NCBI RefSeq assembly: GCF_036324505.1
Contig: NC_086363.1
Coordinates: 7,258,655 to 7,322,654 of the forward strand
Direction: 5' to 3'
Source: Eleginops maclovinus
Taxonomy: Eukaryota; Chordata; Actinopteri; Perciformes; Eleginopidae
DNA: 64,000 nucleotides
Positions 1 through 60,563 of this stretch are shown in pieces. A model generated the notes under the pieces. That model had not been told where the DNA came from and ran no database searches. It saw only the letters and a list, made by a program, of their open reading frames with translations. Both the position numbers and the translations under genes were made by a program. Positions within the stretch are counted from its first letter, which is position 1; each line of letters starts with the position of its first letter.

Positions 1-387
1 GCCGTTTCTGCAGGCCTGTGTGTGTCTAAGGCAGCTAACCCATAAATCCCCACTTCAAAAAGGCCTGCTGAGGTCACGGGCAAGGCGGAGTAGCCTTTCA
101 CCCCTCGCTTCCGGCAGAAATAAGTGAGCTTACCATGCAGAGGGGGAGCTTATTCTCTTACTGAATGGGGTACAGCTTATGATACCCAGAGGAATATGCA
201 AACCAGCAGAGGGGGAGGACTTTTTCTCGCATCTCCAATACCTTCCCCTGTTCTCATCAGTGAGTCCACAGTTCGCAAGCTTAGTTATAAAGCTTCATAA
301 GGGCCATGTCTCTTGCCCCAACCCAAGTGCATCCTAAATTGTGTTCAAATCAAGTAAGCTTTACATAAAAAAGCCCCTAAAGAGTCC
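1..387 (-). other. Presumed 3' UTR of the eva1a-like gene (continues off the left edge)
   Basis: This is the sequence downstream of the stop codon. I see no AATAAA or ATTAAA on the minus strand in these 387 bases, so the polyadenylation site is probably beyond the window. No other feature is visible. Confidence 0.5.
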
Positions 388-46689
<46,302 letters not shown>

Positions 46690-49600
46690 CTAGAGAATGC
46701 AGACATTGAACATTTCTTAATAAGTAGCATTAGGCTGTATCATTTAATTCCACAGCACTGGAACCAATGAGGAGGAAAATACCAATCTGCTAACACGATT
46801 TTGGATTCCCATTGACCACTTTAACCCTGATTTAAGAACAGTATCCTTTGCAGAGAAGGTTGGTAGCATACTACAGTCTCCTATGATCTTTTTGTTTAAT
46901 AATGGAGTGTTTCCTTGGACATGTGGTTGTGCTGCATATCAGCAAGTCCTGACAGATCATCTAAAAAGGCGCCTCTGGGGCTAGAACACCGCAATAACAC
47001 AGAGAGGGTAAAGCTTCAGCTTATTTAGCTGTTAGTGTCAGCCCTCCAGTCATGGCTGTAGAACATACTCTTATCTGTTCAATATTAAAAAATACCTGCC
47101 AAGGATGATTTTTAAAGCCTGACATTATTACACTTTTTCATAGAGGATACAGTATAGTGAATACATAACTGCCTATGGATTCTTTCTACAGGTTTGCAAC
47201 AAAGTTCTGAGTGCATTTTCTGAGTCATCGCTAACACTGCAAAACGCTATCAGGCTGAGTGATAACAAAGAACAATTGTGTGTGGTTCTTTTTATGTGCA
47301 CCTCTTCAGGCTCAATTTCTATTTGCATGTTATTTGCTTGCCAAGGACTGTGTTTACTTTCACCACACAACCGGCTGGAATCAAGCCTGTAAACAGAAAA
47401 CATTACATAAACCGTTTAATGGAACAAGAACCGTGTGAACTTTCATTTAACCTCAGAGGCTGCTCCAAATCAAATTAAAGCTATCATTCTTTTAAAACAC
47501 TGAAGTCTACTTTCCCATTGAGAGTCTTTGAGAGCTGCCAGTCACCCGTCAGTCACACAGGAGAACTGAAGCCATCACAAAGCCACCATTAACATTCCAG
47601 CCTGTGAGAAGGAAAGCACAGATAAAGGAGAGCTGATCCCCCGGCCACTGTCATTTAATGTCTTTCTGGACTTATCTGGACCGTTTATGTGCTGGCTGCA
47701 GCAGAGGAGAAACACAATGTTGCTATATGTCTCAGTCTCTTCCTTGTCTGAATTAGAAAGACATAAAACCTAAAATCAACTTCCAACGTGAGCTCAAGCT
47801 TCCTTAAGTGCTCTGCAAACACATTTACAGGGAAGTCAACACACACAGTCTCACACACACTCTGTAAGTGGACACACTGTGATTCAATTACCTGTATTTG
47901 CTTAGTGTTTGGAAGCAAAAAGGAAGTAAAGTTCTGTAACACACACGTAAGCACAAATGCACGTACACACGTCGATAAACACAAAACACACACATTGTCC
48001 CCTTATCACCATGGCCACAGTTAAAAGGAGGAAGGGAAACAAGAGATATGCTCAGGCTTGGAAAGGTCAGCCTCTCTAAATAGAGTTGGTTATTAAAGCC
48101 CCTTTGCTCACATTAACAGGTTTCCACCTGTGGCTGGGTTGAGAAAATGGAGCAGGTGCACGTACAATCTTATTTTGAAGTTTATTTGCATACCCCATAT
48201 CAAATGTTCAGGATGTGATCTGAAAACAGCAGCTGTAACAGCATTACAGCTCAAATATTTGCCATCAACACTAGCTACATTAAGGCCTGGCTTGCTTAAA
48301 GAAAGTCGACTTACACTTATGTGATATGGTTGACCTAATTGATGATTTGACTTTAACAACAAAACTGTAAAACCCTGATTTTGTTTTGTTTTTTTAGAAC
48401 TGAGTTTCCCCACAAAGAATCATGAGCATCAAAAGTACCACTTTAAATCTTGCGTTACCAAGGATGTGCTTTAAAAGGCGCATAAAAGTCCTTGAAATAG
48501 TCATTCAGCATGAGAAAAAACACATCTTCTAAATTTGAGTCAATTAAGGTCAACCATTCAGTTGGCTTATCGAGTAAAACAGAGGCAGGACCATTTTTTT
48601 GGGGTCAATTCAAAGTGTCATATGCATCATACTGCATTATAAATCACACAAAATGAAAAGCAGCAATAGGCTGTGATATAATATCTGCATATTGCCCATG
48701 TCTACTTTCCTGCTCACACACAGGTCTCCTTTGCATGCCACATTCCACACAGGGTGAGAGGCAACTTGGCATTCCCCCTGGCAGCGGGACCACACACACA
48801 CACGCATGGAAAACGTCAACAAAAACAACGTGGTAGGAACAAGCCTCACTGCCTGGCTCTTGAGGCCAGGGTGTGTGGTGTGCTGGTATAACAGTATCAC
48901 ATTATTAAAGCTGGGTCTTGGCACAGTGCCAGTGCCATGAGAGACCACGAGTTTTCGCGGCCCTCAAGTTATACCGAGCCCCGGGTACAGCGGTGTAACC
49001 ATGGAAACTGCAAGGTTATGAAGAGGGTGAAACGGAGAGAACTGCAGATGGATGATTGAATTTGCACAGGCCACTTGGAGGAGGAGTTTCTTAAGAAAAA
49101 AAGAAAAACACACCAACACACCTTCCTCCTCCGTAAAAAGTGGGGATTGTGGGTAAAGGAAAACAGATTATCTCACACACACCCTCAGGTGCTTTCTAAA
49201 GAATCCACGTCTCTCTTTCCGCCCTCCAACCCTCTCGCTTTTCTCTCGGTCTTCTTCAGGATCGTCACCATTGTTCCATTCGTGCTACCTGTTGATTGAA
49301 GCCTCCTTTCAAGGCCAACAAATCAGGCGGGGTTAAGGCACCTGTGTAAACCGTCCAGCCAATGACAGGTGTCCCTCAGAGGCAGAAGGCCGAACAATGC
49401 CGGAGGAACACCCAGGCGTCTCTGTTCCTCCCTGTCCCTTTTCATGTGGGACCAGACTCCTTCCTTAACTAGCTCTCTGCCCTTTCCCTTGACAAAAGCG
49501 CCACGTTATTATGTCTGCTGGTTTGTTTATTCGGCCATTAAAAGACAGGAGGTTGCGGTCGCGTTGCTGTTCGTGTACAAACAGGTTGCTCTCGTCGTGA

Positions 49601-52173
49601 ACTGGATTGAAAGGCGAGAAAGGTCCATTTAATCTCCGCACAAGCAGCATAGGGATTTATTATAAACACAGAGACAGAAGATGGCACCTGCCTTTAGTAT
49701 CCATCATCCACACACAGATGGGATCTTTTCATATGATGTGACTGCTATTATAGGCTAGTCTGGGCTTTCTAATTTCACCTGCAATCCGTCAGCCAATGGT
49801 AAAGCTAGAAAGGTAAAAAGCTAGAGGTGATCGTTAGCTTCTTATTGTGGTCATGTGAGGACCCTAGAGTGTGACCCTGCGATGGGGGTCAGGTTTGATG
49901 GAGTTTAGTGATGGTCCACTGTGTTGTGTCAACATGACGCAGAAAGAGGTAGAAGTCTTTCCTCCCTGGGAATCACTGATTAGAAGCAGCCTGGTGCAGT
50001 GCAGGTACCAAGCCACATGTACAGCAAAGTGTGGGTAAAAAGGTGCTTTATTACATCTTTGTACAATGTTCTCATCCAGCTGGAGCTCCCACTACAATCG
50101 TACCTGTCTCTCATTGCATGTCACAATGGGATGAATCTCTTACTAACTTTCCTTGTGGTCCATTATAAGGTGAGGTGTTCAATATCTGCCAAGAATGAGT
50201 GAAACAGGTATTTCTGACATAAACAGAGGGAAGGAGCAATATGAGAAAGAGCAGAGGGGAGGCGTAGACTTGAGAGGAAGTTCAGGTGGAGGGTCTTGGT
50301 TACTCAGGGCTTTCCCCTCCTTTTGAAAGATGCCACCTCCTCCTATTGGCCGAGCTTGTAGAATGAACAATGCACTGCAGCATGAAGCATTAGTGAGGTG
50401 TGATAATAATGAGGGCTTATTTCTGCTTATTATCAAACTGCTTACTCATTTAACTGTTTGTAAAGCCTCTTGCGTTGGGCAACAATGATTTATAAAGAAG
50501 GATATAAAACGATTATGGCTAAGCTACAGTAAATGGCTCAAATGTGCTTGTTTACATTGTATTTCAAAACTAATTAACAGCCTGTATTGAATAAGAGTTT
50601 AAATAGATGATGTAAAAATATCTTTTGTAAAGATATATCAAACACACATCAAAACGCACCAAACAAGAAGTTCTTAAAAAGCTACAAAATCAAAGGCTGC
50701 TTTAAGTGTTTCATCTTGATGCATTAGGTATTTAGGCATTTACAGCTTTGTGACTTTATTGGTGTTATTTTAGGCAAATTATAGACATCAAACCATCAAA
50801 TGTTCAAAGATGCAGAGCTGCAGGCCTGCTGCTGGGGAAGGAATTCCCTTTAAGTGGTGATTACTTGAAAGAGCGGAGGTTTCCCTCAAAGACGCTGGCC
50901 GCGCTCTGGCAACACTCTAGAGGAGGCTGGTTGAGATGAAAAGGGCGGCAAAAGGAAGAAGATGAGTGACGGCTAAGGGAAATGGAAGATAAATACGTGC
51001 TGAATCAAAAAAGACACCTGATGAGAAGATATTGGATAATAGAAACAAAGAAGACTGCTCATGAGAAAATAGCAGAGAGATATCTTTAAAAAGCAAAGCC
51101 ACTGCTCGCAGGATGTGGCAGCAGAGGTCCAAAGGCCGGGGTAGAGCGGGTGGCTTAAGGCGCTGTAGCAATTACTTTCCCCACAGACCACAGAGGCCTG
51201 GAGAGCTATGGCATTTGGATAAAGCAACCAATGGTTCTAAATCGTATGTGAAAAAAACTCCTCTGCAGTCACCTCTTCAGACCTGAACTGTAGCTGAATC
51301 TATGATTGCTGAATAAAACAGGTTTAGAGGTGAGGTGTTCAAACGTGAAATGAGACCTCAAACACGAAAAGGGAGCAAAAACTTGACATGGACACCAAAA
51401 AGGAAAACACCACTAGAGAATGGACATGTCAAAGAAAGGCTTGGAGCAACCACTGCTGCACAGATGCCAGTCCTCACTGCTAAGCCTTTCTGATTTGTGT
51501 CAAAAAAAAAATGCATTCCTTAAATACATTGCATTCCTCTGCTTACAATACATTAGTCTTGCTGCTAGTCACGTTTTGGATTAACCTACTTTCTCGCTAA
51601 TCAGACTGTGGGGCAGAGAAAGAGCAAAGAGATATTTTGCCTTAAAAACCTAAGCGGTTGCATTTGAGTCGGAGTTGGATTACCTTTTAAACTACTCAAG
51701 TACTGCACTCATTCAAAGTTGTTTCAAGTGCAGCAGTAAGGGCCGAGTGAAATCTAAGATTCAGTGTATGAATTTGAAAAAACATGCACTAGCTTGCAGT
51801 TTTGGTTCAGAGCAAATATTTGATGGATCTAAAATATTTGAAGATCTATCATTCTGTTGGCTCACAGACAAAGCTACCTGTGATGGGATCCGACATGACG
51901 AAAATCTTTCGGTTGGTGCAGTTTTTGGTTCATTATTTTCGTGTTTTTGGTTTGTGATTTTCCCACTGGGCTGATCTCAGTTGGAAAAAAAGGATTTTAC
52001 ATATATGTAATATTTGAATCAACGCGCAACAGACAATGAGGTTGATGAAGTAAGAATTTATGGACAGACCAATCCTATGAGCTTAGAGAAGCTATGTGGA
52101 GCTGATTGGAATTGGATAATGCTCTGCAGGTTCTGCACTAAAATGCATTAAAATAAGTATTGATCATAACCAC

Positions 52174-52210
52174 TTAGTGTACTTTGAGCAAACTGTTCAA
52201 AGTACACTAA
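52174..52210. other. Perfect 14-bp inverted repeat (hairpin)
   Basis: The arms are TTAGTGTACTTTGA (52174-52187) and TCAAAGTACACTAA (52197-52210), fully complementary, with a 9-nt loop GCAAACTGT. It could be the fused ends of a small inverted-repeat element or a structural hairpin. No flanking duplication is obvious. Confidence 0.8.
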
Positions 52211-55200
52211 AAGGCAACGTTTTAGCAAATGATTATGCTTATAAAGTAGTTGACTGGCTATTAGTAGTAGATTTGAATTCAATAATAGCATGTTTAACAG
52301 TAGAACAAGTGTGAGAAGTCCCGGTAGTGTGTATTGACAGCATTAATGAGTGGCTCCTGATGGCTGTTGAACTGAGTGAGGTGCTGGATTCCTGGAATAC
52401 TTGCTGAACATGTTAACATACACAGACACACTGTACACGCATTCACTGAGTGGGTAGGGGGTGTCAGCTGAGGGGGCTTACTCACATGGTTCCCTGGATT
52501 TAACCCCAGCATTGGTTTTGCTCTTTGACTTCACACCAAAGAGGGTCCTGCCCTTTTCACTAGGGTAGTAAACCCAGCATGCGTTTCACACTTTGCTATC
52601 AGACTGATCAAACGACAACCAATGAAATCGGGACGAGGGTGATGGAAGAAGTAGAAAAACAGGATAAAGGAGGAGTATATTAAGAATGGGATTTTTTTTT
52701 TTTTCAAGATTTGCTTGACGGAAGACATTCCTCTGTGTTTTTCAAGCCAGTAGATGCAACACTGACACTTGATGTAACAAGCTGTGCAGATTTAATCATG
52801 TGCATACACATTGACCATCCAGGTGCATGCGGCATTACAATTACGCAATCATTCCTTTTGCTTGTGTAATTATAATGACCTTTTTCAGTTTGTCATCAGC
52901 AGTAAAACACTAAAACAAATCCACATGTTTATACGTGGTCGACTAAAATCTTCCGGTAAGGAATCTAGAGGCTTAAGATGACCACATCACCACATTTCTT
53001 ATGGTTTCCATCAATATCATCATCCTCAATTTGAATGGCAGAGTTGTTAACCACCTTCCTCCTCTAACAGACAGAGACTGGAGCAGCTGAAGTCATTAAA
53101 ACCAGAGACACAAACACCCTGCCGGCCCGGCCCTCTCCTCTTCCCTGAGATTGCTTATCTAACACCTATACACACAAACTCACACTCATATGCATATACA
53201 CATAAACCCATGGGTATACAAACTTCATCCTGCTGGACATGATTAACAAACTTCCAGAGCCACCTCTTCCCCCCAGCGTCCCTAAACACTGCTTATTTAT
53301 TTGCTCTCACCATGACGTATGTATCCAACAGCAGCAGCAGTCTCCTATGCTTATAATGGACTGAGTGTGGTACAGTCAATGGGTCTTTAAATGATGAAAC
53401 TATAAAATGTGTTTAAATATACCAACAGGAAAGATCATCACAAGACTGAAAAGCAGCAAGACAGAAGACGAGACGAGGATTTCATGCTGGCAAATGTACT
53501 TGTGTAAGGATATAAGGAAGGGGGTTCTGGGAAATTCAATGGGGAAAGCAACATAAATCGTTTAAGTGCGCTTAATGGAAAACAGGAACAGTTTCAGTGT
53601 TCCTGGGCAAAGTTTTACGGTCAGGATTAACACCATACTTCCCTCAATTTGTTGTTTTGACGATGAACTTTGACTCAGGTAATGAAAACGTAAGCATTTG
53701 GTAAGGATCAGGGAAAGATCAGGGTTAATGCTTATAAAAAGGCCAACTTCAATGACAGGTTTAAACACAAACTTTTGTTCAAAGCATTAAATGTTTGTCG
53801 CATGAGAGTTGTCAGGTTTTGCAGCATTGGCCTTAAATCTAAATGGTGTGGTGCAGAATATTCCAAAATAGCAATGATTTCAAAAGAACACCGGGCCGCA
53901 CTATCGTGTTAACATAGGAATGACATAAAAGTTTCAAAGACAACTGATGGATAACTATACTGATCAAAGTAGCATTATGACATGATTATTACTCTAGTTG
54001 ATATGATTTAAGGTAGCAAAATCGTGTTAAAACAACTGGGTATGCATTTGAAATGTATATTACACAAAATGATAGCTTTAGTTGCTGCATCAACAAGGTG
54101 GAGTATTATCTGCCGGGACCAAAACACAAGAGATGGGGATTAAATAGAGAGAACTGGAGGGAAGTCATATGCTAAGTCAGATACATATCAGGTGGGACGA
54201 GGAATTCATGCTCTGGAGGAGAACAGAAAGACTATGTGCTCCTCATGCTTGAAGGGATCCACAATGAACGGTGTGGCTTAAAAAAAACCCAGAGGTGAAG
54301 CTTAGGCTAATAAAGGCATGTTAGCAACAAAGCTACGCTTGATGTTTGGGCATATCGACGTCAGCCAACTCCTTCAGACCAAGGGAGGACTTCCACCTGG
54401 GGGTCTGTGGTCTAAGCTCATCCTGAGGGGGGTACTGGGTATGAAACATCTGCTGCAGGGATGGCTTCTTGGTTGGAAAGTGGTTGCTAAATCTACCCCA
54501 GGGAGTCCCCAAAAACCAAACAGTGGTCCCACCCAACCTTCCCATGACCTCTGTTAGCACGTGCCTCTCCTAATGACCCCTGGGGGTCAAAGGGCACTAG
54601 GCTAGAGGACGCTTTTACTCTGTGTTTCTGAGCATGTGTGTTTCTTATCATTAATAAGATGGGATGTGGGGGTGAGGGGTGAAAGAGAGAGGGGCGCAGA
54701 GGTTCAGAGAACACCCTCCCTGATATTTGGATGCGTGTCCAGACGCCCACAGAGACACACAGAGAGAGTGTGTGACAGAAAGGAAGACACAGAGAGTCGG
54801 AGAGAAAGAGCCAAAGGAAGAGGAATCCATCATTTTAATGGTCACTTTTATGACCTAGGAGAGGTGGGTGGCAGCTTGAACGCCCCGTCATTGACCGAGG
54901 GTCCGTCAGACACCAGACAGATGCATCAGTGTGTGAGAGCGACAGATGTAGCTTTCTTCAGTCGTCCTCTCCACAGTGGTTTGGATTTAAGTGATTGTTG
55001 GGTGGGGCAGTGGTAGCCTCAGGCTTAGGGTAGTGAGGTTGTGACAGAAAGGTCATAAAGGAAAGATCTCCTTTCTCTTGTTCTCCCCGCTGAGGTTGTG
55101 CAACACGCGATAAAGAGTTGACCAAATCTTTGGAGGAAAAGGAGCTTTTAAAGAACCTGAATCGGATTCTGCTTCAAAAACAATCCACTCTTATTAAAAA

Positions 55201-56339
55201 CCTAAATGAACAAATCTTGTAAATGTTAAATATCCAAAAATATGGCTCCTGAGGTAGTTTGATCATGAGATTAAAACAGGAGGAAATTCAGGTTGTTGCA
55301 ATTGGTAAGAAAATATTTGGAACAGGTTCAAAATTCAGCCAAAATGTAGCCATAATCCTAAAGTGAGTCAACTACACTGCCAAATTATAAAGCGTGATCT
55401 TAACAGTAATTTCCACCTTCTGCTCACTGCAATACTTCCTGGTAGTTTATGTAGGCTTTTCTCTGGTTTTTATTTGCATAGGTATTTTAACTTTGACTTC
55501 TATCAGAGAACAAGATATTTTCCTAATCAATTGTACTCTTTCTATCTTTTATCCTAGCTTAAGTTCTCCAGAAACTCAACACATTTTATTTATGCATACA
55601 ATTCCCATTGCTTTTATTCCCACACCCTGGACACACACCATTTGCAACTCTATTTCTTTTATTACACCCTGGCTGCCCAGGCTGTCTGGCATCATTAAGA
55701 TCCAGTATAGCCTCCCAAATACAAATCAAAAGTAATGAGTTTTAATGCGATAACAGCAAGAGAGCATACCTTAATCGAGGTTCAAGCATGCAATCTGAAG
55801 AAAAGAGAGGTATTTCTTTCAACACAAATGAAGGTGGAAGTGGGTGGGCACTGAGAGGCTGAGCTTTTTGGGGAATTAACAAGCTTATCGGGGGGCTGTG
55901 CTGTGAAAACAAGCAATAGAACAAGTCTTGAGGAGCTGAGGGAGTGAAAAGCCGTCTGCAGCATGTCCAATGGGACTTAGCAGGGAGATCCCTTTCCATT
56001 TACAACAAACCAGGACAGGTCTGCAGCAGTGACCAGACTAAATGGGAGAGCTTACCTTTCTCTATTCACCCCGACTTTCACAGAGAGTTTGTTTTTGTAG
56101 CTACCGAGTAACTGGGGTCTCCTTGGGTAAAACTCTTTGCCTGTTAAATGTACATCCTCAATTTGTACAATATTAAACATTAAGAATAAACCCTCTTCTG
56201 TGCTCATATTAAAGATTATAATCATTATCTGTTGTTCATTTTGTTTTTCTGACATTTTAAAAAACATGAACAATTACGCTCACAGAGCCTGGTGTGTGAG
56301 GCTATTGCTCCTCTATCCTGTCAACCCAAACTATTCAAA

Positions 56340-56580
56340 AGGACTTTCAAAGACTATTGGATTGATTGCGATTACATTTGGAAATCCAAACCATCCAATA
56401 TTTTGGTTTACGACCATATATCTGCGGGACATACCACGTTCCTATCAGCTTCAGAGGTGCTTTTGTTTTGTGATAATAATCAAATGATAGCATGCTAGCA
56501 TCGTCATGCTAATGTCAATCTCACCATGTTAACATGCTGATGCTGATTTTAGCATTTAGTTTTAGGCACTGATGTAGAGA
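56340..56580 (+). repeat. Fragment of a common teleost dispersed repeat
   Basis: Contains ATTGGATTGATTGCGATTAC, then TTTGGTTTACGACCATATAT, CTATCAGCTTCAGAGGTGCT, and a run of TTAGCATGCTAA-like words (ATAGCATGCTAGCATCGTCA, ATGTTAACATGCTGATGCTG). This order matches a repeat I remember as widespread in percomorph introns. Class and exact ends are uncertain. Confidence 0.55.
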
Positions 56581-58499
56581 AAAATGATTTACAACAACCA
56601 ATTACGTGTTGACCAATCTTTTACTAACTTATCAGCCAACAGCTAAGGGTTTTAAAACAGGTTTACTATACAAAAACAGGACAGAGATATTGGAAGTGCG
56701 TCAATATGCCACCTGAGTCAAATACTTATTGTTAATTTAGCCTCAAATGTAGGTATTTTAATAATCCCTAACAAGAATGTTACTTTCATGCTGCCAATGG
56801 AAATATGGTTCACTTCTGCCTGGAAGAAATTATTTTGGATGAAACATGGGAGAAACAAGGGAAAACTCTCTCCCCCTCTCTCTGGTTCCCTCCCCCATTA
56901 CCTGAGCCAGCCAGAGGGGCCTGTAAGCAACAGATTAGCAGTGCTTTGGGGAGCAGGCTGCTGTAGCATGCTGTAATGCAGACTGTCAGTCCAACACAGT
57001 TGGGGGGCTACACAATGCCTCCTTGTTCAGACTGGCCCTTCTGTGCCCCACCTCTCTACCTCTCCATCTCGCTCTGTATCTCCCTCTCTTTCTCTTTCTT
57101 GGCCTCTCAGATTTAATCAAACCATAAACACTAATGATGTTCAAAGAAATGTTTTCCTCTCCTATACTAAAGAAAGCAGGAGTTGAAGAGGGAAGAAAGG
57201 ATTGAAGAATGGATGAAAAAAAAAGATTAAAAGAATGGCAGATCAAGGCGGACATGCTGACTCCTAAACCGAACATAAATCAGCTCCAAGGAAACTGAGA
57301 GAAAGACGGACGGGCGGAGGAGGAGGACGAGGAGGAGGGGCATCAAAGCATGGTTGACATTCTCTGAGATGCGGTGGCAGAAAAGGTGTGTTCGCTGGGT
57401 TTCTGGGTGTGTGTCGAGGGGCTTGTTGAGAGCATAATTCAACAGCCAGCACATAGGTGGGGTGGACATGAGGAGATAATTGCTATGGCAAACACCCACC
57501 AGTCTCTTTCGCAACACTTGTTTCTGTTTATCTATAGCTCAACTTCATCCTTTAACTGGTTGCTGCAACACTTTGGAGCTGGCAGCAGCAGCTATGACTG
57601 CTTATCCAATTGCCCGCAAGCTTTCTGCTCACAGAGTGAACACAACTCTCTGTGGAAAATACAGGTCTGTCGCCAAAATGTGATTTTAATTAACTACACC
57701 AAATGTTGGCTAAACAGAGATGGCAAAGATGTGAGGATATCTCGCTATACTGCAGCTGTGTGCAGGGGTGTCACTGAGGAATCTCTTCATCACGTTTACC
57801 GTGTTTTCTTTGGGGCTTCTTACACCACCCCCGCGCAACAGGGCAAGTGCAAACACACACTTGCAATGTCTACATATAGATCTTTGCAGTTAAATGCACC
57901 AGGAATTAGAACCCCTCTTCTCTCCCCAATAACAGTTATTACTATACATCTGGGTGGATTGACAGAAATCTATTCTAAATACTGATTATCATATTATGGG
58001 CTGACGGTTTTCTACTGATTATAAGTCTTGATGTAGTTAGAAACTCCTCCACAGCCGACGTAGGTCATTTTCTGTGCAATCTTAGATTACTTTGGGAGTT
58101 TCGCACAAAAAATCAGACACTGTTTTAAAAAGTGACACCTACTCTCACTCAAGATTATAGTTATTTTTTACAGCCAGTGTAAGCCCTCAGTCAACAAACT
58201 GATAACACCCAATTACAGTATATTGCTGAGATGCTCAAGTTGCTTCACACCTGTAGTTTGGTTTATTGGATTCCAGTCTCGACCACATGTGCACAGGTAT
58301 TTTTTAAACAGTGCGTTTTCGCCTTTTGTCTACATACAGGCGTTCAGGTCACTAAAAACAGACCTTTTGAAAAAAATCAAACGTTGTTTCAAGTTGTGTA
58401 AGCATGGGAAAGTGTCGCAAATAAGGGGACATTCTGTGCGGTGGAGAACGTTGCCAATATAATGTTGTTTCTAAAGTGGGTAACAGGACTTTTTATATG

Positions 58500-58675
58500 T
58501 TAAAGAGGCCCTATTTAGGAGTTTCCCTTTCCTGTAGTGTGTTATTTAGGTCTTCGTGCATGAAAGTGGGTCTGTAAAGGCTAAAATCCCAAGCCAGAAA
58601 CACCTCCCTTGGATCCTTTGTTTACTTCTGTAACATAATGACATCACTATGTAACACTTACGGATGTCATGATAT
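58500..58675 (+). repeat. Inverted-end dispersed element, 5' half only (copy 2)
   Basis: The left end TTAAAGAGGCCCTATTTAGG is the approximate reverse complement of the right end of copy 1 (12744). The interior shares CTGTAAAGGCTAAAATC, then TTTACTTCTGTAACATAATG and ACATCACTATGTAACACTTA in the same order and orientation. Similarity stops near 58675; the 3' half is lost or replaced. Confidence 0.55.
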
Positions 58676-59543
58676 CCAACACTCCCACCACATAGACCCC
58701 AAAGCCAATGTCGCCGTTTTTTTCAATACCAGCTTGGAGTTGCCTTACGGTTATGGCGGAAAAAGAACGCCAAAATGCTGCATTTTGGTTCTGGAACTTT
58801 TTTCCTGCGTCATCAGCAGATCATGATCACACATGGCAAAGATAAAACTAAAGTGGCCACATTTGAATTATTAGACTGCATGAATGGAAGAATCAGGATA
58901 ACTGCCGACAACAGTTTCACTGATTACAAAACAGAATGCCTGGCAAGTGTGTGTCTATTCTTTCTGTGTAACGAGGACATAACTGACAGACTGGGTTTAA
59001 TTTTGTGCAATATTGCCCCAACAGCAGCCAAATCACTTATTGAGCGTTACCTCAGTCAGGATGTGCACTCTTCCAGCACACATATCTTAGCCAGGAGACA
59101 TAAACAATATTTTGATAGGTTAATATGGCTTATATGCCGGGACTTGACTCAGCTGAGACAAAGCTTGCCTTTACGTCTCATTCAAACACATTGACGTTCA
59201 CATTAATCTTGTCACCACTTCGGTATTCAACGCTTGATCCTTTCATTCAGGACTTTCCTTCAGCATAACGTATAGTAAAAAAGCAGAGGAGATAATTGAA
59301 TCTGTGTTTGTTGCAGTGGGCGGTGGGCTTGTTTAATTTCCGGGGCGCGGAAGGAAAGAGTTGTTTCCTGTTGTAAACACACATCTCTCATCACCAACTT
59401 GACATTGTTGCCTTATGTATGCGTTTGTTCATGTGCTTATTGTATCCACAGGGGAGGAACTTACACAGTAGGTCATGTGTTTCATCGCTATCATGTTGTG
59501 CCAGACTTCTGCTTTAAATTACACAAACACACAGACAGACACA

Positions 59544-59544
<1 letters not shown>

Positions 59545-59601
<57 letters not shown>
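59545..59601 (+). repeat. (AC)n microsatellite
   Basis: A perfect 57-bp AC array, preceded by degenerate ACAG/ACAC units. Confidence 0.97.
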
Positions 59602-59605
<4 letters not shown>

Positions 59606-60563
59606 GGCTATATACAGGGGAACACACATCCAGAAGATATCCACATTACATCTCCAAGCTATCTGCAGCTCAGATTTCCCTTTACTTATTAAACTGTGGA
59701 TGTAAGAGAAGTTGTGTTGGTACCAAACCCTTAAGATAAGATTTACACTGTTATATATAACGAGCATGGCTCAACTATTAATGATACACAACACGCACGG
59801 ATAAATGGCTGGATATGATGTTTCAAATCTCAGCGATAAATTCTTAGCATTCTGGTTGAACCATTTTCTAGTAATGTGAACCTCTGTATCAATTACTTCT
59901 GGTATTAAATAGCCTTCTTTAGGCTGCTCTCTTTTAGATCCAGCTCTCCAGTTAAAAGAATTATCTCACACTAAAACATCTCTTATTGAATCTTATACTG
60001 TGCCGTCTCTCTCTCATTCTAATGTCAACATTGTGAGTTGTAGACCTGAACTGTCTATAACTTTTGTCACTTCAATATTATGTAGGCAACACCTAATTCA
60101 TTTAATATGGGATTTGAAAGGATTTCATTTTTGATAAGCGGATTCAAAACCAGATTTGGTGAAATGTTCTTAAACCCCGACCAAATCCTTCTGTTACGTG
60201 TCTATAAAGAATTTTGGTTGATTTAAGAAATGTAAAAAACGTTTGTATTTCAAAACTCGAAAGTTACACATTTTACATATTCAGTATGAAGCAGAACAAT
60301 ACATGAAAGAAATGCCTCCCTAGTTGACACCCAACAACTCTGTGTGTTTTGATACTATCACCCAATGAATCAAAATTTCTTGACACTTCCCTCCTTAGGG
60401 AGAGTTGTTCACAGAGACGGCTCTTTGAATAGCAGCACCCCCTCTCCATTCAGCTGCAGAGAAAAGCAGCTTTATGCCAGGCCCTCGCAGTCCGCCTAGC
60501 CGCCTGCCTCCACCGCAGTAGACAAAACAAGTGGGAGGCAGGATTTGTTTAGACAGAGCTCAC

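Noticed and set aside
47685..47993. Minus-strand frame with a hydrophobic N-terminus before a GTAATT site, considered as the signal-peptide exon
   Set aside because: The frame meets the donor in phase 0, but exon a needs phase 1; the phase-1 frame has a stop.
52489..52600. Open minus-strand frame ending at a strong GTGAGT donor in phase 1
   Set aside because: It could join exon a in frame, but it has no Met and no hydrophobic signal sequence before an upstream stop.
53312..53350. Minus-strand ...GTCATG|GTGAG donor considered for exon 1
   Set aside because: The phase-1 frame is closed by TAG about a dozen codons upstream, without a Met.
58223..58462. 79-codon plus-strand frame faintly like the last helices of a GPCR (NSAFSPFVY)
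   Set aside because: No upstream helices in any frame, no NPxxY motif, and it overlaps no splice structure; resemblance is probably chance.
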